DNA of 38,241 nt, from the NCBI GenBank assembly GCA_015478585.1, contig JADMIM010000028.1, positions 1 to 38,241 on the forward strand. Reading direction: 5' to 3'. Shown here one piece after another: positions 26,762-34,148 of the stretch; the stretch's first letter is position 1, and each line of letters begins with the position of its first letter. The notes beneath the pieces are model-generated. The model was not told the origin of the DNA. It was given only the letters and a program-made list of their open reading frames with translations, and ran no database searches. Made by a program: the position numbers and the translations under genes. The stretch comes from Thermaceae bacterium (GTDB lineage: Bacteria > Deinococcota > Deinococci > Deinococcales > Thermaceae).

Positions 26762-27878
26762 ATGTTTCGCTTCTATCAAGCCGCGTTGTTAGTTGTGCTG
26801 GTCGCAGGATGCGGAAGTCAAACGGGTAATGTAGGCGTTGACCAGTTTATCGAGCCGGGGATTACCGGGCACAGCCGCGAGGTGATGAGAAAAATATTAG
26901 CTATGATGCCGGAGAGCCAGCGCCAGAACGTGATCTATTTCGACTCGGACGGAACTGTATATACGAACCGCCCCAGCCTCCTAGATGGGCTCGAAAAGCT
27001 GAGCCGAGATTCGAGTGGTCACTGGGTGGATGCCCAAGGCCAGTGCTTCGATCTGCCTGTTTCAGACGGCGCAGGTGCAAACAACGGCGTAAGCCTGTCC
27101 AGCGTTCAGCCCCCAGCCTACCTTTTCACAGGTACAGGGTCTTACGGAAGCGTATACACGACTACGGGCTTTACAAGTATCTCTTCAGGTATTTTTGCAC
27201 CATTTTTTGGAAGCGCGAATACTTCTGATGGGATATTGAAAACAGGAGACCTCCCTTACGTGTATCTTGGGGGCATGTCAGCACAATCCAATATCGATGC
27301 TGGCGTTTTCTACGAAACAAGGCCGGGTCTGACTGCCTCTCCTCAATATCGCTGGAGTTATTTCATCAACCTAGGCAATGGGCACCCATACATCATCGTT
27401 CCAAAGAGCGCGAGTAGTAAAAACCAACTTTGGTTGGATACTTCTCCCGTTTATATGCAGTTTCAGGCGGTGCAGGTTATTTGAGTTTGTATGGTAGAGC
27501 AGGTAACAAATGTTAGTGGTGTTGTTTATCCTGATAATACCATCTCGTATACGTTTAAAGCTGCGGAATGGACGACGGATGGGAAAAACCAGTTGCTCAA
27601 AATAGCGACTTCAATAGCTCAGAGATGGGGAGAATTTAAACTCTGGCTCAGCCTTCTCGGCCACATGGTATGGGGTAAACCTTATCGGTCTGGGGAAAAA
27701 TGTGGATTGGATCTACGCACAAAACCGAGCAGAAACCAGCAAGATTTGTGATTATACAAGTAATAATGTTACTGTGGCTCAAGCTCCGCTTTCTGTGCAG
27801 CAGTGTAACCCTTTCACAGGGTGTATGACCATTAAATTCAATAGCGAGAAGGTAACAATCAAAACTCCTAAGAAATAA
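26762..27878 (+). pseudogene. decayed lipoprotein gene, AT-rich, with three lesions
   Basis: The gene starts with a lipoprotein signal (LLVVLVAGC, C17) after AAGGAG. The frame is open to TGA at 27482-27484, continues in the same frame past that stop, then needs one extra base near the A-run at 27583-27587 (giving KPVAQNSDFNSSEMG) and one near the G-run at 27627-27630 (giving ENLNSGSAFSATWYG). It then runs cleanly to TAA at 27876-27878. The repaired product would be about 372 residues with YGVNLIGLGKNVDWIY near the end. The region is AT-rich, uses different codons and has no CTCGAG for about 2 kb, suggesting acquired DNA. Family unknown. The first 240 codons could still make a truncated protein. 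Confidence 0.75.
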
Positions 27879-27900
27879 CTGAGGGGCATAAAGGTGGGAT

Positions 27901-28242
27901 ATGAAAAGGCTTACCTTGCTTTTCCTTTTGCTGGCCTTGCTGCCGGGTGTGAGCTTTGCCGCCGGGAGCAAGGTGGTGCTCCGCTCAAACACGTTTCTCA
28001 AGATCAATGATGCTTATTTGCTCTACTCCTATCCCACCGCACCGTATTTGCACGGCGGGAGGATGATGGCCTCGCTCAACAGCCTGGCCGACATGGCCCG
28101 CTTAGAGCCGAAATATTCGCCGGGGTGTGCGCAGGCCACCCTGACCTCGGTGAACCGGATTGTCACCTTGTATGGGGTGGACAGCGACCCCGGACGGCCC
28201 CCAACGCTGGAGACGTGGCTGTTGCTAGCAAGCGAACCATAG
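27901..28242 (+). CDS. small exported protein with copper-amine-oxidase-N-like stalk domain
   Basis: A 113-residue protein with a signal peptide (MKRLTLLFLLLALLPGVSFA). The mature part (LKINDAYLLYSYPTAPYL then GGRMMASLNSLADM) resembles the short PF07833-type stalk domain, in which a pair of strands is followed by a helix. Such domains occur on secreted or surface proteins and have no enzymatic role. GGTGGG lies before the ATG. It follows the decayed lipoprotein gene by 22 bp. A short stem AGGGC/GCCCT overlaps the stop and may end transcription. Domain call is by pattern only. Confidence 0.7.
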   Translation: MKRLTLLFLLLALLPGVSFAAGSKVVLRSNTFLKINDAYLLYSYPTAPYLHGGRMMASLNSLADMARLEPKYSPGCAQATLTSVNRIVTLYGVDSDPGRPPTLETWLLLASEP

Positions 28243-28275
28243 GGCGTTTTTGCCCTAGCGGGCGCGCTTATCGGC

Positions 28276-28305
28276 TTGACAGCGCTCAGCCCGGTGATGT
28301 ACGCT
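28276..28305 (+). promoter_or_regulatory. promoter of the tRNA-Thr/tRNA-Tyr pair
   Basis: TTGACA (28276-28281), an 18-base spacer and TACGCT (28300-28305), about 57 bases before the first tRNA. Confidence 0.65.
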
Positions 28306-28361
28306 GACAACTTGGACTAGGGTTTAATCCTGAATCCAGCCGCCCCAGGGCCCATCCGACT

Positions 28362-28437
<76 letters not shown>

Positions 28438-28483
28438 AAACCCTTTTTGAAGACCCCTAAACAGCTCAGTTTGGGGCTGGCCT

Positions 28484-28569
<86 letters not shown>

Positions 28570-28573
28570 CGAG

Positions 28574-28609
28574 ACCCGGCGCTCCCCAATAAGGAGGCCG
28601 GGTTTTTAT
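28574..28609 (+). terminator. terminator of the tRNA pair
   Basis: ACCCGGC (28574-28580) pairs with GCCGGGT (28597-28603), followed by TTTT. Confidence 0.85.
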
Positions 28610-28640
28610 ATAGCCTGCTCGAGCCTCACTCACAATATTG

Positions 28641-28687
28641 CGTCCAGAACGATATAATTGCCCAGGCTAAAAATCGCGTCTGGAACG
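28641..28687 (-). repeat. short interspersed repeat P4
   Basis: A 47-bp unit from CGTCCAGAACG to GCGTCTGGAACG with core ATAATTGCCC, the reverse complement of P3 in layout. Confidence 0.6.
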
Positions 28688-28759
28688 CTAAATTCAAGTG
28701 TGGGTATATTTGTCTCGAGCCCACCAGCAAAAATTCGCTGGGTTCTATAGACTGATACC

Positions 28760-28808
28760 GGCTTCACAAAGATAGTATTCAAAGTTAGAGGCCCATCTTT
28801 GTGAAGCC
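28760..28808. repeat. perfect 14-bp inverted repeat in a gene-free region
   Basis: GGCTTCACAAAGAT and ATCTTTGTGAAGCC are separated by 21 bases. It is the first of three strong hairpins in the 470-bp stretch 28610-29082, which otherwise holds no gene. Confidence 0.75.
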
Positions 28809-28828
28809 TGGTAGACTCCCCTTGGTCG

Positions 28829-28862
28829 GGTTAGATAGTCACCGAACGGTGACTATCTAACC
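28829..28862. repeat. perfect 15-bp hairpin with GAAC loop
   Basis: GGTTAGATAGTCACC and GGTGACTATCTAACC pair perfectly around GAAC. There is no T-run after it and no gene ends nearby, so terminator function is not obvious. Confidence 0.75.
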
Positions 28863-28975
28863 AAACTGGTATGAGATGCGCCTTGGCCTTGTGGATGAGA
28901 AAGCGTGTTAGCATAGAGGGGTTTTCATGACCAAGCGTCATTTATCCTCAGGGCTTTTTGGCTGAGTGGTGCTTG

Positions 28976-29003
28976 AATAACTCCGCCAACTGGCGGAGTT
29001 ATT
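28976..29003. terminator. perfect 12-bp hairpin upstream of the parvulin gene
   Basis: AATAACTCCGCC and GGCGGAGTTATT pair around AACT. The A-rich start and T-rich end would allow termination in either direction. It lies 80 bp before the parvulin start. Confidence 0.6.
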
Positions 29004-29082
29004 ATGAAAAACGCGAGAAGCAAGTCGAAATGGTTCCAGCCCAGAATATTTGTGGAGTCGGCTAGGGGCCGAAAGGTGGAGA

Positions 29083-30024
29083 ATGATGATACGAGCGGCC
29101 CTAATGATATTTTTTGTCCTGCTTACGGCTGGTCTGGCCCAAGCCGACCCCGTAGTAGCGACGGTTGGCAAGGATTCCATCACCAAAAGCCAGTTTGATT
29201 TACAGTTCAACCTTTTCGTGCGCGATGCCTTACAACAACAGGGTATGCCCTATTCGCCCGAGGCTGCGGCCAGCTTCGATGCCTTCAAGCCCAAGTTTTT
29301 GGAGCGGCTGGCCCGCGAGACCGCCATCACCAAGGCTGCCGAAACGGCTGGGTTCGCGGCTAAGGACGAGGCCATACAATCCGCGTTGCAGCAGGTTCAA
29401 GGCCAGTTTGACACCCCCGAAGCCCTGAACCAGGCCTTGGCCCAGGCCGGTATCCCCGACCTCGAGACCTACAAGCGCCTAATCTACGAAGCCCTGACCT
29501 ACAACGCCTACCTCGAGAGACTGAACGGCAAGATACAAGTTAGTGACAAGGCCATCGAGCTGATTTATCTTTTATCCAAAAAAGACCTGGCTACGCCCGA
29601 GCGCTACTGCTCGGCCCATATCCTGCTCAAGACCGCCAAGGAAGCCAGCGATATTATCGCTCGGCTGAGCCAGGGAGAAGCCTTTGGCGACCTGGCCCGC
29701 AAATACTCTCAAGACCCCGGCAGCAAAGACCAGGGGGGCGACTTGGGCTGTGAACCCAGGGGAACCTTCGTAGCTCCCTTCGAGGCCGCCCTGATTGCCC
29801 TCAAGCCTGGCGAGACCAGCAAAAAGCCCGTCAAGACCGAGTTCGGCTTTCACGTGATTTACCTCATCAAAGTTGAGCCTGCCGGGGTGCAGCCGCTCGA
29901 GGCGGTCAAGGACAAGCTGAGCAAGTCCATCCAAAATGCCGCCGTGCAAAAATACTTGGATCGTGTGGTCGAGCAGTCCCAGATTCAACTGTTCCCCGAG
30001 AATCTGGGCACTCCAGCCAAATGA
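29083..30024 (+). CDS. exported parvulin-type peptidyl-prolyl isomerase (SurA/PrsA-like)
   Basis: A 313-residue protein with a signal peptide (MMIRAALMIFFVLLTAGLAQA). Residues 22-165 form a SurA-like N-terminal helical region (VGKDSITKSQFDLQFN). Residues about 170-275 form the rotamase domain, with AHILLKT, GEAFGDLARKYSQDPGSKDQGGDLG and TEFGFHVIYL. The family helps fold exported proteins by cis-trans isomerisation of prolyl bonds. ATG 29083 is chosen because AGGTGGAG lies just before it and it gives a proper signal peptide. The frame open from 29050 lacks both. Convergent with the nitrilase gene. Confidence 0.92.
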   Translation: MMIRAALMIFFVLLTAGLAQADPVVATVGKDSITKSQFDLQFNLFVRDALQQQGMPYSPEAAASFDAFKPKFLERLARETAITKAAETAGFAAKDEAIQSALQQVQGQFDTPEALNQALAQAGIPDLETYKRLIYEALTYNAYLERLNGKIQVSDKAIELIYLLSKKDLATPERYCSAHILLKTAKEASDIIARLSQGEAFGDLARKYSQDPGSKDQGGDLGCEPRGTFVAPFEAALIALKPGETSKKPVKTEFGFHVIYLIKVEPAGVQPLEAVKDKLSKSIQNAAVQKYLDRVVEQSQIQLFPENLGTPAK

Positions 30025-30044
30025 AGGTGCAGGAAGATACGACC

Positions 30045-30995
30045 TTATGGTGAGCGGCTAACTTCTACACTGGCCCTGAGCAAGGTGTCTCCTACGGGGG
30101 AGTCGGCCAATGCCAGGGTCTGTCCAGCCCCATAGATGCCGCTACGGCCCTCGAAGTAGAGTTCGTATAGCTGACCGTTGAGCATGGGGTTGAGGCCATA
30201 GCGGAGGTTTTCTCGCCCGACTAGCTTTTTTGCCAAGCCTTCGCGCAGCCAGACCTCGCCTTCAATCTGGGCCTTGTCGCCCGACCAGGGGCCGTCCCAG
30301 CGGGCCGCGTTGGCGGAAGGTTGTATTAGCAGCCAAGCCCCGCTCTGGTCGGCGCGTTCGATCAGGCTTTCGTGGAAGGCATCCAGGCAGATCAAGTTGG
30401 CTAGGATGCCGATCTGGGTTTGTAGGGTTTGCTGGCTGCTCTGGCCACTATTGAGCAGGGCCATACGCTCGTGAGAAGTCAGATTGACCTTAGGGATGCG
30501 TCCCAGCACCGTTCCCTGGGGTGAAACCACCAGCGAGAGGTTGTATACCCCCCAACCTTGAGGGTGCAACTGCCTCGAGGGTTCCCAATCTATCTTGGGA
30601 CTGAACACGCTCCCAGCCACCACGTAGGCTCTGGCGGCTTTGGCAGCCTGGGTAAAAGTTTGTTGATACACTGGCCAGACCGTTTCGGCCCGCAGGTGAT
30701 AAAACGCGCTGGGGCTAGGAAGGCCCAGCCGCAGCACTCGCCGCCAGTCCAGTTTGAGGGTCAGCAGGGCCGCTTGCAGGGTAGTCTTGGCCTCTCGCAC
30801 CTGGGGTGGGGTCTCGAGCCAGAACAGCAAGGGCAGCGCAAAGGCTTCAGGGAAGGCCACCAGCCGGGGCTCGCCCTCGGGTAGTCCTTCTACGCTGCGG
30901 GCCAGCAAGTCCTGCACCCTCGAGGCAAAGGCTTCTGAGGTTTGGTAGTGCCGTGGCTCGAGGTGAGCCTGTACGGCCACTAGATGAACCCTCAC
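30045..30995 (-). CDS. carbon-nitrogen hydrolase (nitrilase superfamily)
   Basis: A 316-residue cytoplasmic enzyme. The Glu-Lys-Cys triad can be placed: Glu in AFPEAFA, Lys in GRIPKVNLTSHE and Cys in LICLDAFHESL. Family members hydrolyse amides or nitriles, and the substrate cannot be told here. Insertions around the first third (LKLDWRRVLRLGLPSP) are unusual relative to short amidases. The start is GTG 30995 with TACACT 6 bases upstream on the minus strand, suggesting a leaderless message. It is divergent from the TlpA gene with 75 bases between. Confidence 0.85.
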   Translation of the reverse strand: MRVHLVAVQAHLEPRHYQTSEAFASRVQDLLARSVEGLPEGEPRLVAFPEAFALPLLFWLETPPQVREAKTTLQAALLTLKLDWRRVLRLGLPSPSAFYHLRAETVWPVYQQTFTQAAKAARAYVVAGSVFSPKIDWEPSRQLHPQGWGVYNLSLVVSPQGTVLGRIPKVNLTSHERMALLNSGQSSQQTLQTQIGILANLICLDAFHESLIERADQSGAWLLIQPSANAARWDGPWSGDKAQIEGEVWLREGLAKKLVGRENLRYGLNPMLNGQLYELYFEGRSGIYGAGQTLALADSPVGDTLLRASVEVSRSP

Positions 30996-31001
30996 CCTTT
31001 C

Positions 31002-31007
31002 AGTGTA
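31002..31007 (-). promoter_or_regulatory. -10 box of the nitrilase-family gene (leaderless)
   Basis: TACACT on the minus strand, 6 bases before the GTG start at 30995. Confidence 0.45.
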
Positions 31008-31070
31008 AGCCCAGTGGATTTGTGAAGAGCGACTGTATCTCTCGAGCCGATTGGCGTAGGCTAGGAAGAT

Positions 31071-31556
31071 ATGCGTCGCTGGATGTGGTTGGTTCTCGCA
31101 GCCGTGTTTGTGGCCGGAGCAGCAGCGCTTTTCCTGCGTCCAGCAGCCCCCAAGCCGCTATCTTTGCCCAGCCTTACCCTAAAGAGCTTGCAGGGCAACA
31201 GCTTCGACCTGGCCTCACTCAAGGGCAAGCCGGTGGTGCTCAACGCCTGGGCCTCGTGGTGTGGGCCTTGCCGCCGCGAGATGCCGATGCTATTGCAAAT
31301 TGCCAAGGCCAACCCCAACATCACGTTCGCCTTTGTCAACCAGGGCGAAGGCCCCCAGGCGGTGAAGGTCTACGAGCAGGAAACTAAGCTCTCCTTGCCC
31401 CTGGTATTGCTCGACAGCGACACCCAACTCGCCACCTTGCTAGGCTTTCCCGGTCTGCCCGCGACCTTTGTTTTTGATAACCAGGGCCGTCTGGTGGCTC
31501 GTCACCTGGGCCAACTGGCTCAGGGGCAGCTCGAGCAATACCTCAAAAATCTGTAG
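31071..31556 (+). CDS. TlpA/ResA-like thiol-disulfide protein
   Basis: A 161-residue membrane-anchored thioredoxin-fold protein. An N-terminal helix (residues 5-22) anchors it outside the cytoplasm, and the active site is WCGPC in NAWASWCGPCRREMP. The cis-Pro region GLPATFVFD is present. TlpA/ResA proteins reduce disulfides of apocytochromes or copper proteins. A link to cytochrome c or copper maturation is plausible but the genes are 20 kb away. It is convergent with the Fur-family gene, with only 2 bp between the stops. Confidence 0.92.
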   Translation: MRRWMWLVLAAVFVAGAAALFLRPAAPKPLSLPSLTLKSLQGNSFDLASLKGKPVVLNAWASWCGPCRREMPMLLQIAKANPNITFAFVNQGEGPQAVKVYEQETKLSLPLVLLDSDTQLATLLGFPGLPATFVFDNQGRLVARHLGQLAQGQLEQYLKNL

Positions 31557-31558
31557 CC

Positions 31559-31930
31559 TCAGGCTCGGCAGTCTTTGCAGCGCCCGTATAACACGATTTC
31601 GTGGCCCTGGGGCTGAAACCCCTCGGGAACCATGAACAAGAAGTCTCCGGGGCAACCCTCGAGTTCAAAAACCTTACCGCAGACTGTGCAGTGGAAATGG
31701 TGGTGGTGTTTTTTGCCTGCCACCTCGTAGCGTGGCGGATTGCCAGGAAGCTCGACTGCCACAGCGGCCCCCTCGTCCACCAAGCCCTTCAGGGTGCGGT
31801 ACACCGTAGCGATGCCCAGTCCTGGCACTTTGCCCTGCGCCGCGTCCAACACTTCCTGCGGTGAAAGCGGGCGGTTTTGCTCGCTGAGCACGTCTCGAAT
31901 GGCTTGACGCTGGCGGGTTGAACGTTCCAC
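31559..31930 (-). CDS. Fur-family metal-responsive repressor (possibly Zur)
   Basis: A 123-residue regulator. The winged helix spans about residues 1-75 (TRQRQAIRDVL, GIATVYRTLKGLVDEG). The metal/dimer domain has KKHHHHFHCTVCGKVFEL and a final CKDC, giving the two CxxC pairs of the structural zinc site. Family members bind DNA when loaded with Fe or Zn and repress uptake genes. It is divergent from the ZnuA-like gene, and a Fur-box-like palindrome lies between them, so it probably controls that gene and perhaps itself. Zur is favoured by the neighbour, Fur by the operator sequence. Confidence 0.88.
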   Translation of the reverse strand: MERSTRQRQAIRDVLSEQNRPLSPQEVLDAAQGKVPGLGIATVYRTLKGLVDEGAAVAVELPGNPPRYEVAGKKHHHHFHCTVCGKVFELEGCPGDFLFMVPEGFQPQGHEIVLYGRCKDCRA

Positions 31931-31957
31931 TAACCTCTAGAATAGCAAACTCGAGGA

Positions 31958-31990
31958 TTGACAAAAGTGATAATGAGTTATCATTATAAA
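31958..31990 (+). promoter_or_regulatory. Fur/Zur-type operator inside the znuA-like promoter
   Basis: TTGACA (31958-31963) is followed by TGATAA-TGAG-TTATCA (31968-31983), overlapped by a second perfect repeat ATAATGA/TCATTAT (31971-31988). The -10 is CATTAT (31982-31987, 18-base spacer) or TATAAA (31985-31990). Overlapping GATAAT-type arms match the classical Fur box with one extra base. A bound repressor would cover both promoter boxes. The ATG at 31996 is leaderless. Confidence 0.8.
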
Positions 31991-31995
31991 TAGTC

Positions 31996-32841
31996 ATGAA
32001 GCGAGCCGTTTTGTGGAGCATATCCTTAGTTTTGAGCACCTCTCTGGCCCAGATGCCCGTAGCCGCGACCACCGGCTTTATTGGCGATATGGTGCGCAAT
32101 GTCGGGGGTAGCCGCATCACCCTGACCGTAATGGCTCCGCCCAACGTTGACCCCCACAGCTTCGAGCCCAAGCCCTCGGTGCTCATAGGGGTCTCCAAGG
32201 CCAGGGTCATTTTTGCCAATGGGCTGGGCCTCGAGCCCTTCCTGGGCCCAATCCGGGCCCAAGCTCCCGCCAATGTGGAAGTGGTGCTGCTGGGAGAAGG
32301 GCAAACTGGCCTCATCAAAAACGGCTCTTCCTACGACCCCCACCTCTGGCTCGACCCCACCTATGGCATTCGCTACGCCGAAAGCATCCGTGAGGCCTTG
32401 TCTAAGCTCGACCCCGCAGGCCGAGCCATCTATCAAGCCAATGCTGCACGGTATATCGCCGAAATCCAGCAGGCCGATAAACAGGTGCTGGCTTGCTTGC
32501 GGACGGTTCCGGTCTCGGCCCGCAAGATAGTTTCCCAGCACGAAGCGCTGTTATATTTCTCGAGGCACTATCAGATTAAGGATGTCGGCTCCATCGCCGA
32601 TTTCGCCGGTCAGGAGAAAGGCCCCCGGCGTTTTGCCAAGCTAGCCGAACTGATGAAACAGCAGGGCATCAAAACCGTCTTTGCCGAGCCACAGTTTCCT
32701 AAGAATGAGGCCAGGGCGCTGGCTGAAGCTACCGGAGCCAGAGTCAGCCTGATTTACTCCGATGCCTTTGCTAGCCCAGTTAACACCTACCTCGAGCTGC
32801 TACGGGCCAATGGTCAAGCGGTGTGTGAAGCCTTCAAGTAA
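31996..32841 (+). CDS. ZnuA-like metal ABC transporter substrate-binding protein
   Basis: A 281-residue exported protein (signal peptide to about residue 19) of the cluster A-I metal-binding family, which hands Zn or Mn to an ABC importer. Ligands are H54 (DPHSFEP), H116 (DPHLWLDP), H182 (SQHEALLYF) and D256 (YSDAF). The His-rich loop common in zinc-specific members is short or absent, so Mn cannot be excluded. No ATPase or permease gene is adjacent: the next gene is a broken yibE/F gene. Control by the divergent Fur-family protein is strongly suggested by the operator. Confidence 0.9.
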   Translation: MKRAVLWSISLVLSTSLAQMPVAATTGFIGDMVRNVGGSRITLTVMAPPNVDPHSFEPKPSVLIGVSKARVIFANGLGLEPFLGPIRAQAPANVEVVLLGEGQTGLIKNGSSYDPHLWLDPTYGIRYAESIREALSKLDPAGRAIYQANAARYIAEIQQADKQVLACLRTVPVSARKIVSQHEALLYFSRHYQIKDVGSIADFAGQEKGPRRFAKLAELMKQQGIKTVFAEPQFPKNEARALAEATGARVSLIYSDAFASPVNTYLELLRANGQAVCEAFK

Positions 32842-32892
32842 TATTCCTCATCTAGCAGGATTAGAGTTGGGCCCCTGCGCTGGTTTATAACT

Positions 32893-34015
32893 ATGGGACT
32901 GCTCTTGGCGCTGGCCTTGGCCCAGCAAGACCAGGGGGCCAATCCCGCCAATCCGGCCCAACAGGGGCAGTATCTAATTGGAAAGATTGTTTCCATCGGG
33001 GATAAGACCGCAACGGTAGCCATCAAGGGGCGCAACCTCGAGGCCTAACTCCCCGCCGCCGACCCAACCCAGGCCCAGGGAGGTCTCAACCGCGATGTTC
33101 CCAAATACCATGCGGGACAGACCGTGGTGGTCTATGAAAGCGGTGGTACGGCCTATATTGCCGATCCCTATCGCCTTAACTATTTGTGGGGACTGCTGGC
33201 TTTGTTCGCGGTGGTGGTGGGGCTACTGGGGGGGGCAAGGGCCTACGGGGCTTGTTGGGCACCTGACCAGCATGACTGTGCTGGCCCTGTTCGTAGTGCC
33301 GGAGATTGCCAGGGGACATAATCCCCTGCTGGTGACGTTCGTGGGAGCTTTTGGAATTTTGGCACTCTTGATTTACTTCGTCCACGGGGTCAATCGCAAG
33401 ACCAGCTCGGCCCTGCTGGGAACCACGGTAGCGGCGTTAGTAGCGCTGGTCTTAGCAGTAATTGTTGCCAGGGTTATGGGCTTTACCAGGCTTAGCTCGG
33501 AAGAGGCTTTCTTGGCCCAATTCGCCCTGGGCAATCTGGATTTGGTCTCGCTATACCTGGCGGGAGTGGTGGTGGGGGCGCTGGGAGCCCTCAACGACGT
33601 GACCGTGACCCAGGCCTCGGTGGTGCAGGCCCTGGTGCACGCCAATCCGCGCTATAACCTGCGCGAACTCTACAACCGGGGGATGAACGTGGGCTTCGAC
33701 CATATCGGCAGCCTGGTCAACACCCTGATTCTGGCCTACGCGGCGGGTTCGCTGCCCCTGCTGCTGCTGGTTCACCTGAGCGATGTGCCCCTGCTGGTGT
33801 TGCTCAACCAAGAAGCCTTTGCTGGGGAAGTGGTCTCGATGCTGATTGGCTCGCTGGCCCTGGTGCTGGCAGTTCCCCTGACCACACTGGTTGCGGCCTG
33901 GCTGCTGCGGGGCAAAAAACTCGACTACCTACAGCGTCGCTGGCCCGAAGAGGAAGTTGCAGCTCCCCAGCGCTCGGTCAAGGCTTTGCTGGGGGACGAG
34001 GAGACTGGGCCGTAG
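32893..34015 (+). pseudogene. yibE/F-family membrane protein gene, broken by a stop and a frameshift
   Basis: The frame starts at ATG 32893 (MGLLLALALAQQDQG) and stops at TAA 33046-33048 inside a conserved-looking region (AVQ-like segment ending GRNLEA). The same frame continues after it (LPAADPTQ, then VVVYESGGTAYIADPYRLNY) until the eight-G run at 33228-33235, after which the family sequence goes on one base out of frame (GHLTSMTVLALFVVPEIARG, LNDVTVTQASVVQALVHANP, GFDHIGSLVNTL). Removing one G restores it. The final TAG is contributed by element M8. YibE/F proteins are multi-pass membrane proteins of unknown function. The part from 33273 could still make a C-terminal fragment. The homopolymer step might be a sequencing error, but the TAA is not explained that way. 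Confidence 0.85.
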
Positions 34016-34118
34016 AGCGGTTTTCAGAAAGAATAGGGCCCTCCACTCGGTTAGAAAGACTATACCCAGCTCCTTTTTGCCACCATGAGTAGCGGCAAAA
34101 ATAGCGGAAACCGCGATA
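34013..34118 (+). mobile_element. MITE-like element M8 (type 1, hairpin inverted)
   Basis: 106 bp from TAGAGCGGTTTTC to GGAAACCGCGATA. Its first three bases are the yibE/F stop codon. The loop orientation matches M4 and is opposite to M1 and M3. Confidence 0.7.
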
Positions 34119-34148
34119 GGAGGAGGCAGACCCCGCTGCATCAGGTGA

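Noticed and set aside
28927-28962. Short leader peptide MTKRHLSSGLFG before a hairpin, as an attenuator
   Set aside because: No run of a regulatory amino acid and no biosynthetic gene downstream. The following gene has its own ribosome site.
28760-29003. CRISPR-like array
   Set aside because: The hairpins have different sequences and irregular spacing. No repeated unit or cas gene is present in the window.
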